Notes under the pieces: generated by a model | What the model saw: only the letters and a program-made list of their open reading frames with translations | The model's database searches: none | Told to the model about the DNA's origin: nothing | Assembly (NCBI RefSeq): GCF_014651895.1 | Contig: NZ_BMXT01000001.1 | Location: 1,426,001-1,490,000, forward strand | Length of the DNA: 64,000 bases | Reading direction: 5' to 3' | Source of the DNA: Rhodanobacter panaciterrae | GTDB lineage: Bacteria > Pseudomonadota > Gammaproteobacteria > Xanthomonadales > Rhodanobacteraceae | Part shown: in pieces, positions 1-12,483 of the stretch | How the letters are laid out: each line of letters starts with the position of its first letter | How positions within the stretch are numbered: position 1 is the stretch's first letter | Position numbers and translations under genes: made by a program

Positions 1-1561
1 CGCGGCTGGCCGAGGCGTACAGCATGGTCTGCGGATCGAGCTGCTTCTGCAGGCTGAGCGTCGGCGTCCACGCGTTCCAGCGTTTGTTGCCGGTGAAGGC
101 CACCGGTGCGCCATTCAGCGCCGGGAACGGCAAGAAACCACCATACAAAGAGGTCGAGTTCCAGAACACGCTGGTAGTACGGTCGTAATCCTTGTGGTCG
201 CTGCTGTAGCGCACACCGGCAGCCAGCGTCCAGCTCGGCACGAACTCCCAGTTCATGTGTGCGAAGCCAGCGTACGTGGTAGTCGTCAGGTCGTCGTCGA
301 TGGTCCGCAGGAAGCTGACCGGGACGCCGCCGTTGGAGAACAGGTCATTGGCATAGGCCTCCTGGTGCGACGGCACGGTTTCGCGCAGGTAGTAAAGGCC
401 ATATACCGCCTGCAGGTTGCTGCCGTTGTCGTATTGCAGCTGCAATTCCTGGCTGACCTGCTTCTGGTGGAAATCCACCAGCACGTCACCGAGCTGGAAC
501 TGCGAGGCGTCGATGTCGATATAGGAATCGCTGTCGAGCTTGCGGAAGGCGCTGATGCTCTTGAGGTTCCACTGGTCGGCGAGCTTCCAGCTCAGGTTGA
601 GCGCAGCGCCTTCGTGCTTGAGCTGCTGGCCCTTGTCCGGGCTGAATGAGGTGCGTGTCTGGAAATTGTATTTCTGGTCCGGATTCGGCTTGTACAGAAC
701 GACGGTGCCGAACCTGAAGTCGGTGCGGGTCAACGAGGAAACCGGCTGACCGAGAGTAAGCCCGGTGTCCTGCTTGGTGTAGTCAAGGCTGAGCACCGCG
801 TCGAACGTGTCCGACGGGTGGTAGCGCAGCTTGCCGCGCACCGCCTTGGTGTTCTCGTCGTTGTATTCATGATGGGTGGTGGGATCTTCCACATAGCCAT
901 CGGTTTTGGTGATCGCGCCAGCCAGCGAAGCCGACCACGCGCCGCCGAGCTGGCCGCCGAAGTAAAACTTGCCTTCGCGCTTGCCGAAGCTGCCAACGGT
1001 GGCTTCCACCGAGGCCTCGTTGTTGTCGCCTGGATTCTTGGTCACCACCTTGACTGCGCCGCCGGTGGAATTCTTGCCGTACAGCGTGCCCTGCGGGCCG
1101 CGCAGCACTTCGACGCGCTCGACGTCGAACAGGCTGATCAGTGCGCCCTGGATGCGCGAGTAGTAGACGTCATCGACGTACATGCCCACGCCCGGATCGA
1201 ACGTCTGCAGCGCGTCCGGCTGGCCGATGCCGCGGATGAAGATATTGGCGGCCGAGGACGAGCCGCGACCCTGCACGATATTCATGTTCGGCACCGCGCC
1301 CTGCAGTCCGTCGATACTGTTCGCCTGCAGGTCCTTCATGTCATCGCCGCTGAACGCGCTGACCGCGACCGGCACTTTTTCCATCGACTCGTTGCGACGC
1401 CGTGCGCTGACGGTCACCGATTCAAGCTGCTTGGCTTCGGCCTGCTTCGCTGCCGTCGGCTTGGTACTGGCATCCGTGGTCGCCTGTTGCGCATGCATCG
1501 GCGCGATGAATGCCAGACCCAGAACCAGACCGATCGCCGAACTCAAATGCGTACGTTTCAT
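1..1561 (-). CDS. TonB-dependent outer-membrane receptor (3' end outside window)
   Basis: Reads from an ATG at 1561 to the window edge, about 520 residues, so the C-terminal part of the beta-barrel is missing. The N-terminus is a signal peptide (MKRTHLSSAIGLVLG... ending MHAQ). A TonB-box-like ESVTVSA follows, then the plug domain with PVAVSAFSG, FIRGIGQPD and VEVLRGPQGTLYGKNSTGG, the usual hallmarks of the family. It imports a substrate across the outer membrane using TonB energy. The substrate cannot be read from the sequence. It diverges from a GntP-type permease across a 154-bp gap holding a palindrome, so the two may handle the same organic acid (inference). Confidence 0.93.
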   Translation of the reverse strand, partial: MKRTHLSSAIGLVLGLAFIAPMHAQQATTDASTKPTAAKQAEAKQLESVTVSARRRNESMEKVPVAVSAFSGDDMKDLQANSIDGLQGAVPNMNIVQGRGSSSAANIFIRGIGQPDALQTFDPGVGMYVDDVYYSRIQGALISLFDVERVEVLRGPQGTLYGKNSTGGAVKVVTKNPGDNNEASVEATVGSFGKREGKFYFGGQLGGAWSASLAGAITKTDGYVEDPTTHHEYNDENTKAVRGKLRYHPSDTFDAVLSLDYTKQDTGLTLGQPVSSLTRTDFRFGTVVLYKPNPDQKYNFQTRTSFSPDKGQQLKHEGAALNLSWKLADQWNLKSISAFRKLDSDSYIDIDASQFQLGDVLVDFHQKQVSQELQLQYDNGSNLQAVYGLYYLRETVPSHQEAYANDLFSNGGVPVSFLRTIDDDLTTTTYAGFAHMNWEFVPSWTLAAGVRYSSDHKDYDRTTSVFWNSTSLYGGFLPFPALNGAPVAFTGNKRWNAWTPTLSLQKQLDPQTMLYASASR

Positions 1562-1623
1562 GACGTCCCCTTGCGGTGAATGCAATCGCTCACGCGAATG
1601 CTGATGAGGGGAGCTTAGGTGTG

Positions 1624-1656
1624 CTGTACGACACAGACACTTGTACCTTCGTACAG
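1624..1656. promoter_or_regulatory. Candidate operator: 8-bp inverted repeat between receptor and permease
   Basis: CTGTACGA at 1624-1631 is repeated as a perfect reverse complement, TCGTACAG, at 1649-1656, with 17 bp between the arms and another GTAC in the centre (1643-1646). It lies in the only gap between two divergent genes. It could be the site of a dimeric repressor acting on both. The regulator is not in the window and its family is unknown. Confidence 0.5.
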
Positions 1657-1715
1657 TGCCGCTGCGGCAGACGCTCCCGGATACTCGGCGCCTGTCGTAG
1701 TGGGGAGATTCACGG

Positions 1716-3113
1716 ATGGCATTCCTGATCGTGCTGGCCGCGCTGTGTTTTCTGATGCTTGCGGCGTATCGCGGCTACAGCGTGATCCTGTTCGCGCCGA
1801 TCGCCGCGCTTGGCGCGGTGCTGCTGACCGAGCCGGCACTGGTCGCGCCGATGTTTACCGGCCTGTTCATGGACAAGATGGTCGGCTTCCTCAAGCTGTA
1901 CTTCCCGGTGTTCATGCTCGGCGCGGTGTTCGGCAAGCTGATCGAACTGTCCGGTTTCTCCAAGGCCATCGTCACCGCCACCATCGGCCTGGTCGGGCGC
2001 AGCCGCGCGATTCTCTCCATCGTGCTGGTGTGTGCGCTGCTGACCTACGGCGGCGTGTCGCTGTTCGTGGTGGTGTTCGCGGTGTATCCGTTTGCGGCCG
2101 AACTGTTCCGCGCCAGCCATATCCCGAAGCGGCTGATCCCCGGCACCATCGCGCTGGGTGCCTTTACTTTCACCATGGATTCGCTGCCGGGCACGCCGCA
2201 GATCCAGAACATCATCCCTACCGCATTCTTCGGCACCAACACCTGGGCAGCGCCATGGCTGGGCACGATCGGCGCGGTGTTCATCCTGATCGTGGGCCTG
2301 GCCTATCTCGACTGGCGTCGGCGCAAGGCCGCCGCGGCTGGCGAAGGCTACGGCGATAATCTCGTCAACGAACCGGCACCGTTCGAGTGCGGCAAGCTGG
2401 CACATCCGCTGATCGCGCTGCTGCCGCTGGTGCTGGTTGGCGTGTGCAACAAGCTGTTCACGGACCTGATTCCGCGCATCTATGGCGAGACACAGTCGTT
2501 CCTGCCCAGCGTGGTGGGCGACGCGAAACCGGTGGTGCAGGAAGTGGCCAAGATCGCCGCGATCTGGGCGGTGGAAGGTGCGTTGCTGGTCGGCATCCTG
2601 TGCGTGCTGGCGTCTGCCTGGCGGCCGGTGATCCGGCAGTTTGCCGACGGCAGCAAGGCGGCCGTCGGTGGCGCCTTGCTGGCCTCGATGAATACGGCAT
2701 CGGAGTACGGCTTCGGCGCCGTGATCGCGGCCCTGCCCGGCTTCAAGCTGGTCGCCGATGCGTTGCACACGATCCCGAATCCGCTGGTCAATGAAGCGGT
2801 CACCGTGACCGCGCTGGCCGGCATCACTGGCTCGGCCTCCGGCGGCATGAGCATCGCGCTGGGTGCGATGGCCGATACCTTCATCGCCAACGCACAGGCT
2901 GCCGGCATCCCGATGGAAGTGCTGCACCGGGTCGCTGCGATGGCTTCCGGCGGCATGGACACGCTGCCGCACAACGGCGCCGTGATCACCTTGCTCGCAG
3001 TGACCGGCCTGACCCACCGGCAGGCATACAAGGACATCTTTGCGATCACCGTGATCAAGACGCTGGCGGTATTGGTGGTGATCGCCGCGTACTACCTCAC
3101 TGGCGTGGTCTAG
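1716..3113 (+). CDS. GntP-family (gluconate/hydroxy-acid:H+ symporter-like) permease
   Basis: A 465-residue, very hydrophobic protein with about twelve predicted membrane spans. Family-like stretches include the early PVFMLGAVFGKLIE, the DSLPGTPQIQN segment and, late, TGSASGGMSIALGA and ASGGMDTLPHNGAV. Members of the Ion Transporter superfamily GntP branch carry gluconate, hydroxybutyrate or similar acids with protons. A GGGGAG ribosome site lies about eight bases before the ATG. Divergent from a TonB-dependent receptor. With a PHA synthase pair elsewhere in the window, 3-hydroxybutyrate is one possible substrate, but nothing in the sequence settles this. Confidence 0.85.
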   Translation: MAFLIVLAALCFLMLAAYRGYSVILFAPIAALGAVLLTEPALVAPMFTGLFMDKMVGFLKLYFPVFMLGAVFGKLIELSGFSKAIVTATIGLVGRSRAILSIVLVCALLTYGGVSLFVVVFAVYPFAAELFRASHIPKRLIPGTIALGAFTFTMDSLPGTPQIQNIIPTAFFGTNTWAAPWLGTIGAVFILIVGLAYLDWRRRKAAAAGEGYGDNLVNEPAPFECGKLAHPLIALLPLVLVGVCNKLFTDLIPRIYGETQSFLPSVVGDAKPVVQEVAKIAAIWAVEGALLVGILCVLASAWRPVIRQFADGSKAAVGGALLASMNTASEYGFGAVIAALPGFKLVADALHTIPNPLVNEAVTVTALAGITGSASGGMSIALGAMADTFIANAQAAGIPMEVLHRVAAMASGGMDTLPHNGAVITLLAVTGLTHRQAYKDIFAITVIKTLAVLVVIAAYYLTGVV

Positions 3114-3182
3114 CAACTACTACAACGACGTCGCTCCCCCGACCGGCCACATGCTGGTTGCCGACGCCCGACCGATCCGGAA

Positions 3183-3225
3183 CCGCGCGCTTGCGCGCGG
3201 CTCCTCCTGTTCCGCGCAAGCGGAA
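3183..3225. repeat. Two adjacent GC-rich hairpins (REP-like)
   Basis: CCGCGCGC/GCGCGCGG (3183-3200, 2-base loop) is followed by TTCCGC/GCGGAA (3210-3225, 4-base loop). Read on the minus strand, the first follows an AGGAGC lead-in like that of the REP copies at 26825-26906. No T-run follows, so a simple terminator is less likely than a REP-type element. Lies between the permease and the lipase. Confidence 0.45.
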
Positions 3226-3254
3226 CTGTCGTGAAGCGAAGGGAGATATGAGCG

Positions 3255-3956
3255 ATGTCGATCAAGACGTACGTACTGGGGCTGCTAGCCCTGCTGCTGT
3301 TCATGCCGGCGCTGTCCGCGCGAGCCACCTGTCATGACACCGTGGTCATGGTGCACGGCAATACCGGCAGTCCGGCCGATTTCCAGAACACCTACACCCT
3401 GTTGCGCCAGCAGGGCTGGAGCGACGCACAGATCGTCGCGCCGGCCTGGGGCAATGCACTCTGCGCTGCCTGCAACGACCACAACGGTAGCGAGGAGACG
3501 CCGGTGAAGAGCGCAATCAGCAGTGCGATCGCCAGTTCGTGCAGCGGGCACATCGACGTGATCGGCCATTCGATGGGTGTGACCCTGGCGATGCGCGAGA
3601 TCGACAAGCTCGGCGTCGCCAGCAAGGTCGATGTGTTCATCGGTATCGCTGGCGCGGTGCACGGGCTGTGGTCGTGCGGGATGTATCCATGGAACGTGGC
3701 TACCGCCACCTGCGGCACGTACGGGCTGTCGGTGGGCAGCCCGTTGTTGCAGGGCTTCGCGGGACATCGCTACGCCACGCACATGTACTCGATGAAATCG
3801 TGGGTCGACGAGATCAACTGCTCCACCGGTACTTGCCTCGTCTACGGTGTGCATACCTCGACGATACCCGGCGAGGATTACAGCTTCGACTATCCCTATG
3901 GCCACTATCAGTTGTTGTGGCTCACAGCCGCCGACCAGGTGAGTCTGTTGCAGTAA
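3255..3956 (+). CDS. Secreted lipase-like alpha/beta hydrolase
   Basis: 233 residues with an N-terminal signal peptide (cut probably after SARA, about residue 24). VMVHGNTGS (31-39) supplies the oxyanion region. The nucleophile elbow is GHSMG with Ser106. His217 in YGHYQL and Asp184 in WVDEINC are plausible triad partners. Eight or so cysteines suggest disulfides in an exported enzyme. It resembles small class-2 lipases or acyl hydrolases acting outside the cytoplasm. A GGGAG ribosome site precedes the ATG at 3255. The gene stands alone after the permease. The substrate is not known. Confidence 0.82.
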   Translation: MSIKTYVLGLLALLLFMPALSARATCHDTVVMVHGNTGSPADFQNTYTLLRQQGWSDAQIVAPAWGNALCAACNDHNGSEETPVKSAISSAIASSCSGHIDVIGHSMGVTLAMREIDKLGVASKVDVFIGIAGAVHGLWSCGMYPWNVATATCGTYGLSVGSPLLQGFAGHRYATHMYSMKSWVDEINCSTGTCLVYGVHTSTIPGEDYSFDYPYGHYQLLWLTAADQVSLLQ

Positions 3957-4166
3957 GGTTTCTGGCAGGCGCGCGGCGGAGTCCGCGCACCTGTTTGCCA
4001 GGAACGGCCCCGGATCAACGGTGTGCGGCTGTGACCAGCCCAGCGCCCACCAATGACCTTTCCCGCCAGCGGGCGCACTGGCCGGAACCATGCCCTCCGA
4101 CGCCCCCTCGTATGGGCGCCCATAAACGGCCAACGCGGCACCGCAGCAAACTGCCACATAAATCCG

Positions 4167-4172
4167 TATAAT
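4167..4172 (+). promoter_or_regulatory. -10 element of probable typA promoter
   Basis: A perfect TATAAT lies about 60 bases before the typA start. No good -35 hexamer is found 16-18 bases upstream, so the call rests on the -10 alone. The rest of 3957-4233 shows no gene. Confidence 0.45.
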
Positions 4173-4233
4173 CGACGGGTTAATCCTTCTGATAACCCAC
4201 GTGGTGGCTACAAGCGCCACCCGAGTGCTTTCT

Positions 4234-6060
4234 ATGTCCATCGAAAAACTGCGCAACATCGCCATCGTCGCCCACGTCGATCACGGCAAGACCACGCTGG
4301 TCGATTGTCTGCTCAAGCAGTCCGGCACGCTCAACGAGCGCACCGTGCTGGCCGAGCGCGTGATGGACTCGAACGACCAGGAAAAGGAACGCGGCATCAC
4401 CATCCTGGCCAAGAACACTGCCATCACCTGGCAGGGCAACCGCATCAACATCGTCGACACCCCGGGACATGCGGACTTCGGCGGCGAAGTGGAGCGCGTG
4501 CTGTCGATGGTCGACTCGGTGCTGATCTTGGTCGACGCGATGGACGGCCCGATGCCGCAAACCCGTTTCGTGACGCAGAAGGCCTTCGCGATGGGCTTCA
4601 AGCCGATCGTGGTGATCAACAAGGTCGATCGTCCGGGCGCCCGTCCGGAGTGGGTGGTCGAGCAGGTGTGGGATCTGTTCGATCGTCTGGGCGCCACGCC
4701 GGAGCAGATGGACTTCCCGATCGTGTACGCCTCGGCTTTGAACGGCTATGCCGGCCTCAACGACGACGTGCGCGAAGGCGACATGACCCCGCTGTACGAA
4801 GCGATCATGCAGCACGTCAGCAAGCCGGACGTGGATCCGGATGGCCCGTTCCAGATGCGCATCAGCCAGCTCGACTACAACAACTTCGTCGGCGTGATCG
4901 GCATCGGCCGCATCCAGCGCGGCGTGTTGAGGAAGGGCATGCCGGTCTCAGTGATCGATCGCCATGGCAAGAAGCGCCAGGGCAAGGTGATGCAGGTGCT
5001 GGGCTTCCTCGGCCTGGAGCGGATCGAGCAGGACAGCGCCGAAGCCGGCGACATCGTCGCGATCTCGGGTATCGCCGACCTGACCATCTCCGACACCGTC
5101 TGCGCACTGGATACCCCGGAAGCGCTGCCGGCACTGACCGTCGACGAGCCGACCATCTCGATGACCTTCCAGGTCAACAACTCGCCGTTCGCCGGCAACA
5201 AGGATCTGTCCGGTGGCAAGTTCCTGACCAGTCGCCAGCTGCGTGAGCGTCTGGATCGTGAGCAGGTGCACAACGTGGCGCTGAAGGTCGAGGAAGGTTC
5301 CGACGCCGACAAGTTCCTGGTCTCCGGCCGCGGCGAGCTGCATCTGTCGGTGCTGATCGAAAACATGCGCCGCGAAGGTTACGAGCTGGCCGTGTCGCGC
5401 CCGGAAGTGATCATCAAGGAGATCGACGGCCAGAAGATGGAGCCGATCGAGCAGTTGGTGGTCGACGTGGAGGAAGTCCACCAGGGTGCCGTGATGGAAA
5501 GGCTCGGCGTGCGCAAGGGCCAGCTGAAGAACATGGAATCCGACGGCAAAGGTCGTGTGCGTCTGGACTACGAGATTCCGGCGCGTGGCCTGATCGGCTT
5601 CCAGAACCAGTTCAAGACCCTGACCCAGGGCTCGGGCCTGTTGTTCCACGTGTTCGACCACTACGGTCCGAAAGAAGACGGCCAGATCGCCAAGCGCCTC
5701 AACGGCGTGATGATCGCCAACGCTGGTGGCACCACCCCGGCCTACTCGCTGGGGCCGCTGCAGGATCGCGGCAAGCTGTTCGCGGCCGAGGGCGATTCGG
5801 TCTATGAAGGCCAGCTGGTCGGCATCCATGCCAAGGACAATGACCTCACCGTCAACGTGATCAAGCCCAAGCCGCTGACCAATATGCGCGCCTCGGGCAA
5901 GGACGATGCGATCCAGCTGACCCCGGCGATCAAGTTCACGCTGGAACAGGCACTGGACTTCATCGACGACGACGAGCTGGTCGAGGTCACCCCGAAGGAA
6001 ATCCGTCTGCGCAAGAAGCACCTCACCGAGAACGATCGCAAGCGCGCTTCGCGCGGTTGA
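4234..6060 (+). CDS. typA: Ribosome-associated GTPase TypA/BipA
   Basis: 608 residues starting [20 protein letters not shown]. An upstream in-frame GTG at 4201 exists, but the ATG at 4234 matches the family start and length. G-domain motifs: AHVDHGKT (13-20), DTPGH (75-79), NKVD (129-132). EF-G-like domains and the BipA-specific C-terminus (residues about 480-600, with [13 protein letters not shown]) follow. TypA binds the 70S ribosome and helps large-subunit assembly and translation under cold or other stress. Single-gene unit with a strong hairpin behind it. Confidence 0.98.
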   Translation: MSIEKLRNIAIVAHVDHGKTTLVDCLLKQSGTLNERTVLAERVMDSNDQEKERGITILAKNTAITWQGNRINIVDTPGHADFGGEVERVLSMVDSVLILVDAMDGPMPQTRFVTQKAFAMGFKPIVVINKVDRPGARPEWVVEQVWDLFDRLGATPEQMDFPIVYASALNGYAGLNDDVREGDMTPLYEAIMQHVSKPDVDPDGPFQMRISQLDYNNFVGVIGIGRIQRGVLRKGMPVSVIDRHGKKRQGKVMQVLGFLGLERIEQDSAEAGDIVAISGIADLTISDTVCALDTPEALPALTVDEPTISMTFQVNNSPFAGNKDLSGGKFLTSRQLRERLDREQVHNVALKVEEGSDADKFLVSGRGELHLSVLIENMRREGYELAVSRPEVIIKEIDGQKMEPIEQLVVDVEEVHQGAVMERLGVRKGQLKNMESDGKGRVRLDYEIPARGLIGFQNQFKTLTQGSGLLFHVFDHYGPKEDGQIAKRLNGVMIANAGGTTPAYSLGPLQDRGKLFAAEGDSVYEGQLVGIHAKDNDLTVNVIKPKPLTNMRASGKDDAIQLTPAIKFTLEQALDFIDDDELVEVTPKEIRLRKKHLTENDRKRASRG

Positions 6061-6083
6061 GTCGTCGCTTCAGGTGATGAACC

Positions 6084-6109
6084 AGAAGGCCGCCGCAAGG
6101 CGGCCTTCT
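6084..6109. terminator. Bidirectional hairpin between typA and LysR gene
   Basis: Perfect 11-bp stem AGAAGGCCGCC / GGCGGCCTTCT with a GCAA loop between two convergent genes. The T-run is weak on both sides. Confidence 0.7.
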
Positions 6110-6118
6110 GCTGCGTGG

Positions 6119-7069
6119 TCATGGTGCAGCGGTTTTTGTCTTCGCGCCCATCACGCGCAGACCCGGTCGCTGCCGCGCCAACTTGCGCAGCAATTCGGCA
6201 AACGCCTGCAGGTCGTCGTGCCACGGCGAGGCGTCACGCCAGTACAACGCGATCTCCCGGCCCGGCGCCTGCCCTTTCAGCTTGGCCAACACGATGTTCG
6301 GCATCGAGGCCAGCCGCTCGTGCGCCAGCGTGGGCACCAGCGCATAACCGCCGCGCAGGCTGACCAGCGCGGCGAGGCTTTCCAGGCTGACATCCTGCAC
6401 GTGACCATGCTCGCTGCCGTCGCTGTCGAGGCCATCGGCATGGCTCTCGGCCATCAAGGTCGCCTCGGCCGGATCGAGCTGATCCAGCGCAATGCTGCTC
6501 TGGCCGGCCAGCTGATGATCCGCACGCAGCATCAGCTCCCACGGCTCGGCGAACAGCGGCCGCATGGCGATGCCGCTCACCGCCGGCGTCGGTGGTGCCA
6601 GCACCGCATCGAGCTCGCCCTCATGCAGACGTCGCAGCAGGCCACGCGGCTTGCCCTCGGAAATACCCAACCGCGCGCCCGGGAAATGCTGCGGGAACGG
6701 CGCGATCAGATGCGGCAACAGATACGGGCCCAGCGATGCCGGTACACCAAGCCGCAACTCACCGCCGAAGGCGACCGCTCCGGCACGAGCGACCTGCTGC
6801 AGGTGTTCGCCCGCGGCGAGCACGGCATCGATCTGCTGCAACAGACGTTGTCCGCCGGCGGTCGGCACGATGCGGCGGCCGCCGCGTTCGAACAGCGGCG
6901 CGCCCAGCGCCTGCTCCACCTTCTGCACCTGATGCGACAGCCCGGACGGGCTGATGTGCATGGCCCGCGCTGCGCTGTTGAAACTGCCATGCCGATGCAC
7001 CGCCTGCACCAACGCAAGGTCGCGCAGCGAAACGGCGGCGAGGGCCATCGAAATCATCGAATGCTGCAT
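6119..7069 (-). CDS. OxyR-like LysR-family regulator lacking the redox cysteines
   Basis: 316 residues from the ATG at 7069 (MQHSMISM). A longer in-frame start at 7183 lacks support. The winged helix (SLRDLALVQAV...GLSHQVQKVEQALGAPLFER) and the effector domain resemble OxyR, including SLESLAALVSLRGGYALVP. The segment that in OxyR carries the peroxide-sensing pair is here ESHADGLDSDGSEHG, and the whole protein has no cysteine. It therefore cannot sense peroxide by the classic disulfide. It is divergent from acnA, whose iron-sulfur enzyme is oxidant-sensitive, so acnA is a likely target (inference). Confidence 0.85.
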   Translation of the reverse strand: MQHSMISMALAAVSLRDLALVQAVHRHGSFNSAARAMHISPSGLSHQVQKVEQALGAPLFERGGRRIVPTAGGQRLLQQIDAVLAAGEHLQQVARAGAVAFGGELRLGVPASLGPYLLPHLIAPFPQHFPGARLGISEGKPRGLLRRLHEGELDAVLAPPTPAVSGIAMRPLFAEPWELMLRADHQLAGQSSIALDQLDPAEATLMAESHADGLDSDGSEHGHVQDVSLESLAALVSLRGGYALVPTLAHERLASMPNIVLAKLKGQAPGREIALYWRDASPWHDDLQAFAELLRKLARQRPGLRVMGAKTKTAAP

Positions 7070-7216
7070 GTCATCAAATACGTTTGTGCATAACGAACCC
7101 TGCGCCCATGCTAGGCGGCGAACCAGCACCGCAACCGCCCTGCCCATGCCGCAGTCTACCCGCCCGAACCGATGCCGCCACAAGGCTCGCGCATGTAGCT
7201 GAAACCGGCTGAGCGG

Positions 7217-7246
7217 TTAGCGACTGCTCCGTGTTTGCGCGATAAT
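7217..7246 (+). promoter_or_regulatory. Probable acnA promoter
   Basis: TTAGCG (7217-7222), an 18-base spacer and GATAAT (7241-7246) lie about 80 bases before the acnA start, in the gap shared with the divergent LysR gene. Confidence 0.45.
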
Positions 7247-7324
7247 TGCGTTCTTTGCCGATCTGGCAAGCACGCATCCATTGCCTCCCCATCCCAGCCG
7301 CAGGATTTAGCCAGGAGTTCTCCC

Positions 7325-10075
<2,751 letters not shown>

Positions 10076-10102
10076 GTTTCAGCGTGACCTGGTGACAAAC
10101 AG

Positions 10103-10132
10103 AAACCGCCCCGGATTCGGGGCGGTTTTTTT
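10103..10132 (+). terminator. Rho-independent terminator of acnA
   Basis: Stem AAACCGCCCCG / CGGGGCGGTTT with a 4-base loop, followed by an unbroken T-run to 10132. Confidence 0.92.
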
Positions 10133-10145
10133 ACGGGTCGGCCAA

Positions 10146-10592
10146 CTACATCGAATGTTTCCAGCTCGCCGTATAGCAACGCCACTTGCCATCGTCCTTG
10201 CGCCACGCCGATTCGACCTGGTACAGGCCCAACTGATCGGGCAGCAATTTGCCGCCGCTGGTCAGCGTGACGGTGAATGTAGCCACCATCCGTTCGCCGC
10301 GATGCTCGATCGACACCGGCCCCATCGTCACGCCGATATGCTCGCCGCGCAGCGCGAGGAGCCTGACCATATTGGTCAGCCCGCGCCGATCCAGTTCACC
10401 GGCATTGCCGTCAAAATCGTCGCTGAGCGGTGCGCCCACGTCGCTTGCCGCGCCGGCCTCGGCTGCCTGCGCAACCGCGGCAATCGCCTCGCGCACCTGC
10501 TGCTCGTCCGGCGTGTGTCGGCACGCCGACAAGGCCAGCGCGAACAGCGCGAAAGCGGTCAATACACAGGCGATTTTTCTCAGTCGGATCAT
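10146..10592 (-). CDS. Small lipoprotein, unknown role
   Basis: 148 residues from the ATG at 10592; another ATG lies six codons upstream. Signal sequence [14 protein letters not shown] ends in the lipobox LSAC, so it should be lipidated. The mature part has alternating helix and strand ([12 protein letters not shown]..., [17 protein letters not shown]..., [17 protein letters not shown]) and ends in Trp-rich strands. This is reminiscent of NTF2-like lipoproteins, but I cannot assign a family with confidence. It faces acnA across that gene's terminator and diverges from fadD. Confidence 0.75.
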   Translation of the reverse strand: MIRLRKIACVLTAFALFALALSACRHTPDEQQVREAIAAVAQAAEAGAASDVGAPLSDDFDGNAGELDRRGLTNMVRLLALRGEHIGVTMGPVSIEHRGERMVATFTVTLTSGGKLLPDQLGLYQVESAWRKDDGKWRCYTASWKHSM

Positions 10593-10731
10593 GGACGGAA
10601 CTCGCTGCATTGCGGCTTGCTGCTGTACGCGGGCGTATGCTCAAATGAACTGCGCAGTGGTCCATGATGGATGCCGTCGTCATCCCAAGTCCATCCTCGA
10701 TCAGCGGTCATCCACACAGGGAACCCCAAGC

Positions 10732-12411
10732 ATGAGCATTGAACGTCCGTGGCTGGATCACTATCCGACAGGCGTGCCCAGCCAGATTGACGTCAATACC
10801 TATGCCTCGGTTCCGGCGGTGTTCGAGGAAGCGTTCAAGCACTTTCGCGAGCGACCGGCCTTTGCGAATTTTGGCCATAAACTGACCTATGGTCAGATCG
10901 ACGAGATGAGCCGCCAGTTCGCCGGCTATCTCACCGGCGAACTCAAGCTCGGCAAGGGCGATCGCATCGCGATCATGATGCCGAACGTACTGCAGTATCC
11001 GATCGCGTTGTTCGGCGCGCTGCGCGCCGGATTGATCGTGGTCAACACGAATCCGATGTACACCGCGCGCGAACTCAAGCATCAACTGGAGGACGCCGGC
11101 GCCAAGGTCATCGTGGTGCTGGACAACTTCGCCGCCACGTTGCAACAGGTCGTCGCGGAAACCCCTATAGAGCACATCATCACTACCGGCATCGGCGACC
11201 TGCTGGGCCCGAAGGGCGTGCTGATCAATTTCGTGCTCAAGCACGTCAAGAAGATGGTGCCGGCATTCGATCTACCGCAGGCCGTGCGTTTCCGTGATGC
11301 ATTGACGCGTGGCGCGCCGCATCCGCTGCAACCGGTAACGCTGGGCCACGACGACATCGCCTTCCTGCAGTACACCGGCGGCACCACCGGCGTCGCCAAG
11401 GGCGCGATGCTGACCCACGGCAACATGATCGCGAACATGCTGCAGGCCGGTGCATGGGTTGGCACGAACGCCAAACCCGGCGAAGAAGTGATCATCACCG
11501 CGCTGCCGCTGTATCACATCTTTTCGCTGTGCGCGAACGGACTGGTGTTCACCCGCCTGGGCGGTCTGAACTGGCTAATCACCAATCCGCGCGACATGCC
11601 CGGTTTCGTCAAGGAGTTGAAGCAGTCTGGCTTCACCGCACTGACCGGCGTCAACACGCTGTTCAATGGCCTGCTCAACACGCCCGGATTCGCCGAGCTG
11701 GATTTCTCGAAGCTGCACCTGACCCTGGGCGGCGGCATGGCCGTGCAACGCGCGGTGGCCGATCGCTGGAAGAAGGTCACCGGTTGCACGCTCGCCGAAG
11801 CGTACGGGCTGACCGAGACTTCGCCGGCGGTATGCATCAATCCGCTGGATATCAAGGAATACAACGCGTCGATCGGCCTGCCGGTACCATCGACCGACGT
11901 GGCGATCTGGTCGGAGGAAGGGCAGCCGCTGCCGACCGGCGAAGTGGGCGAACTGATGGTGCGCGGTCCGCAGGTGATGAAGGGCTACTGGCAGCGACCG
12001 GATGAGACCATCAAGGTGCTCGGCGACGATGGCTGGCTGCATACGGGCGACATCGCGAAGATGGATGCCAACGGCTACTTCTACATCGTCGACCGCAAGA
12101 AGGACATGATCCTGGTGTCCGGCTTCAACGTGTACCCGAACGAGGTCGAGGACGCCGTGATGCAGCACCCCGGCGTGCTCGAGGTGGCGGCGGTCGGCGT
12201 TCCCGATGAGCATTCCGGCGAGGTGGTGAAACTGTTCGTGGTGCGCAAGGACCCGAACCTGACCGAAGAGGCGCTCCGGCAGTTCTGCCGCGAGAATCTC
12301 ACCGGCTACAAGCGGCCCAAGTTCATCGAATTCCGCGACGCCTTGCCGAAGAGCAACGTGGGCAAGATTCTCCGCCGCGAGTTGCGCGACGAGAAGAAAG
12401 CCACCGCCTGA
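10732..12411 (+). CDS. fadD: Long-chain-fatty-acid--CoA ligase
   Basis: 559 residues starting [16 protein letters not shown], preceded by AGGGAA. Activates fatty acids to acyl-CoA for beta-oxidation using ATP. The AMP-binding signature [14 protein letters not shown] begins at residue 214. YGLTETSPA supplies the A5 motif. The FACS stretch [13 protein letters not shown]...[11 protein letters not shown] marks the fatty-acid-specific group. The length matches E. coli FadD (561). Single gene with its own terminator. Acyl-CoA from here could also feed the PHA synthase encoded at 50828-52999. Confidence 0.95.
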   Translation: MSIERPWLDHYPTGVPSQIDVNTYASVPAVFEEAFKHFRERPAFANFGHKLTYGQIDEMSRQFAGYLTGELKLGKGDRIAIMMPNVLQYPIALFGALRAGLIVVNTNPMYTARELKHQLEDAGAKVIVVLDNFAATLQQVVAETPIEHIITTGIGDLLGPKGVLINFVLKHVKKMVPAFDLPQAVRFRDALTRGAPHPLQPVTLGHDDIAFLQYTGGTTGVAKGAMLTHGNMIANMLQAGAWVGTNAKPGEEVIITALPLYHIFSLCANGLVFTRLGGLNWLITNPRDMPGFVKELKQSGFTALTGVNTLFNGLLNTPGFAELDFSKLHLTLGGGMAVQRAVADRWKKVTGCTLAEAYGLTETSPAVCINPLDIKEYNASIGLPVPSTDVAIWSEEGQPLPTGEVGELMVRGPQVMKGYWQRPDETIKVLGDDGWLHTGDIAKMDANGYFYIVDRKKDMILVSGFNVYPNEVEDAVMQHPGVLEVAAVGVPDEHSGEVVKLFVVRKDPNLTEEALRQFCRENLTGYKRPKFIEFRDALPKSNVGKILRRELRDEKKATA

Positions 12412-12434
12412 AATCCCGCTCGACACCCGAAAGC

Positions 12435-12463
12435 AAAAACGCCCGCATGATGCGGGCGTTTTT
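12435..12463. terminator. Bidirectional terminator, fadD / PilZ gene
   Basis: AAAAACGCCCGCA / TGCGGGCGTTTTT, a 13-bp perfect stem with a 3-base loop and A/T runs on both sides, between convergent genes. Confidence 0.92.
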
Positions 12464-12483
12464 CATGGCACGGCAAGCTACGC

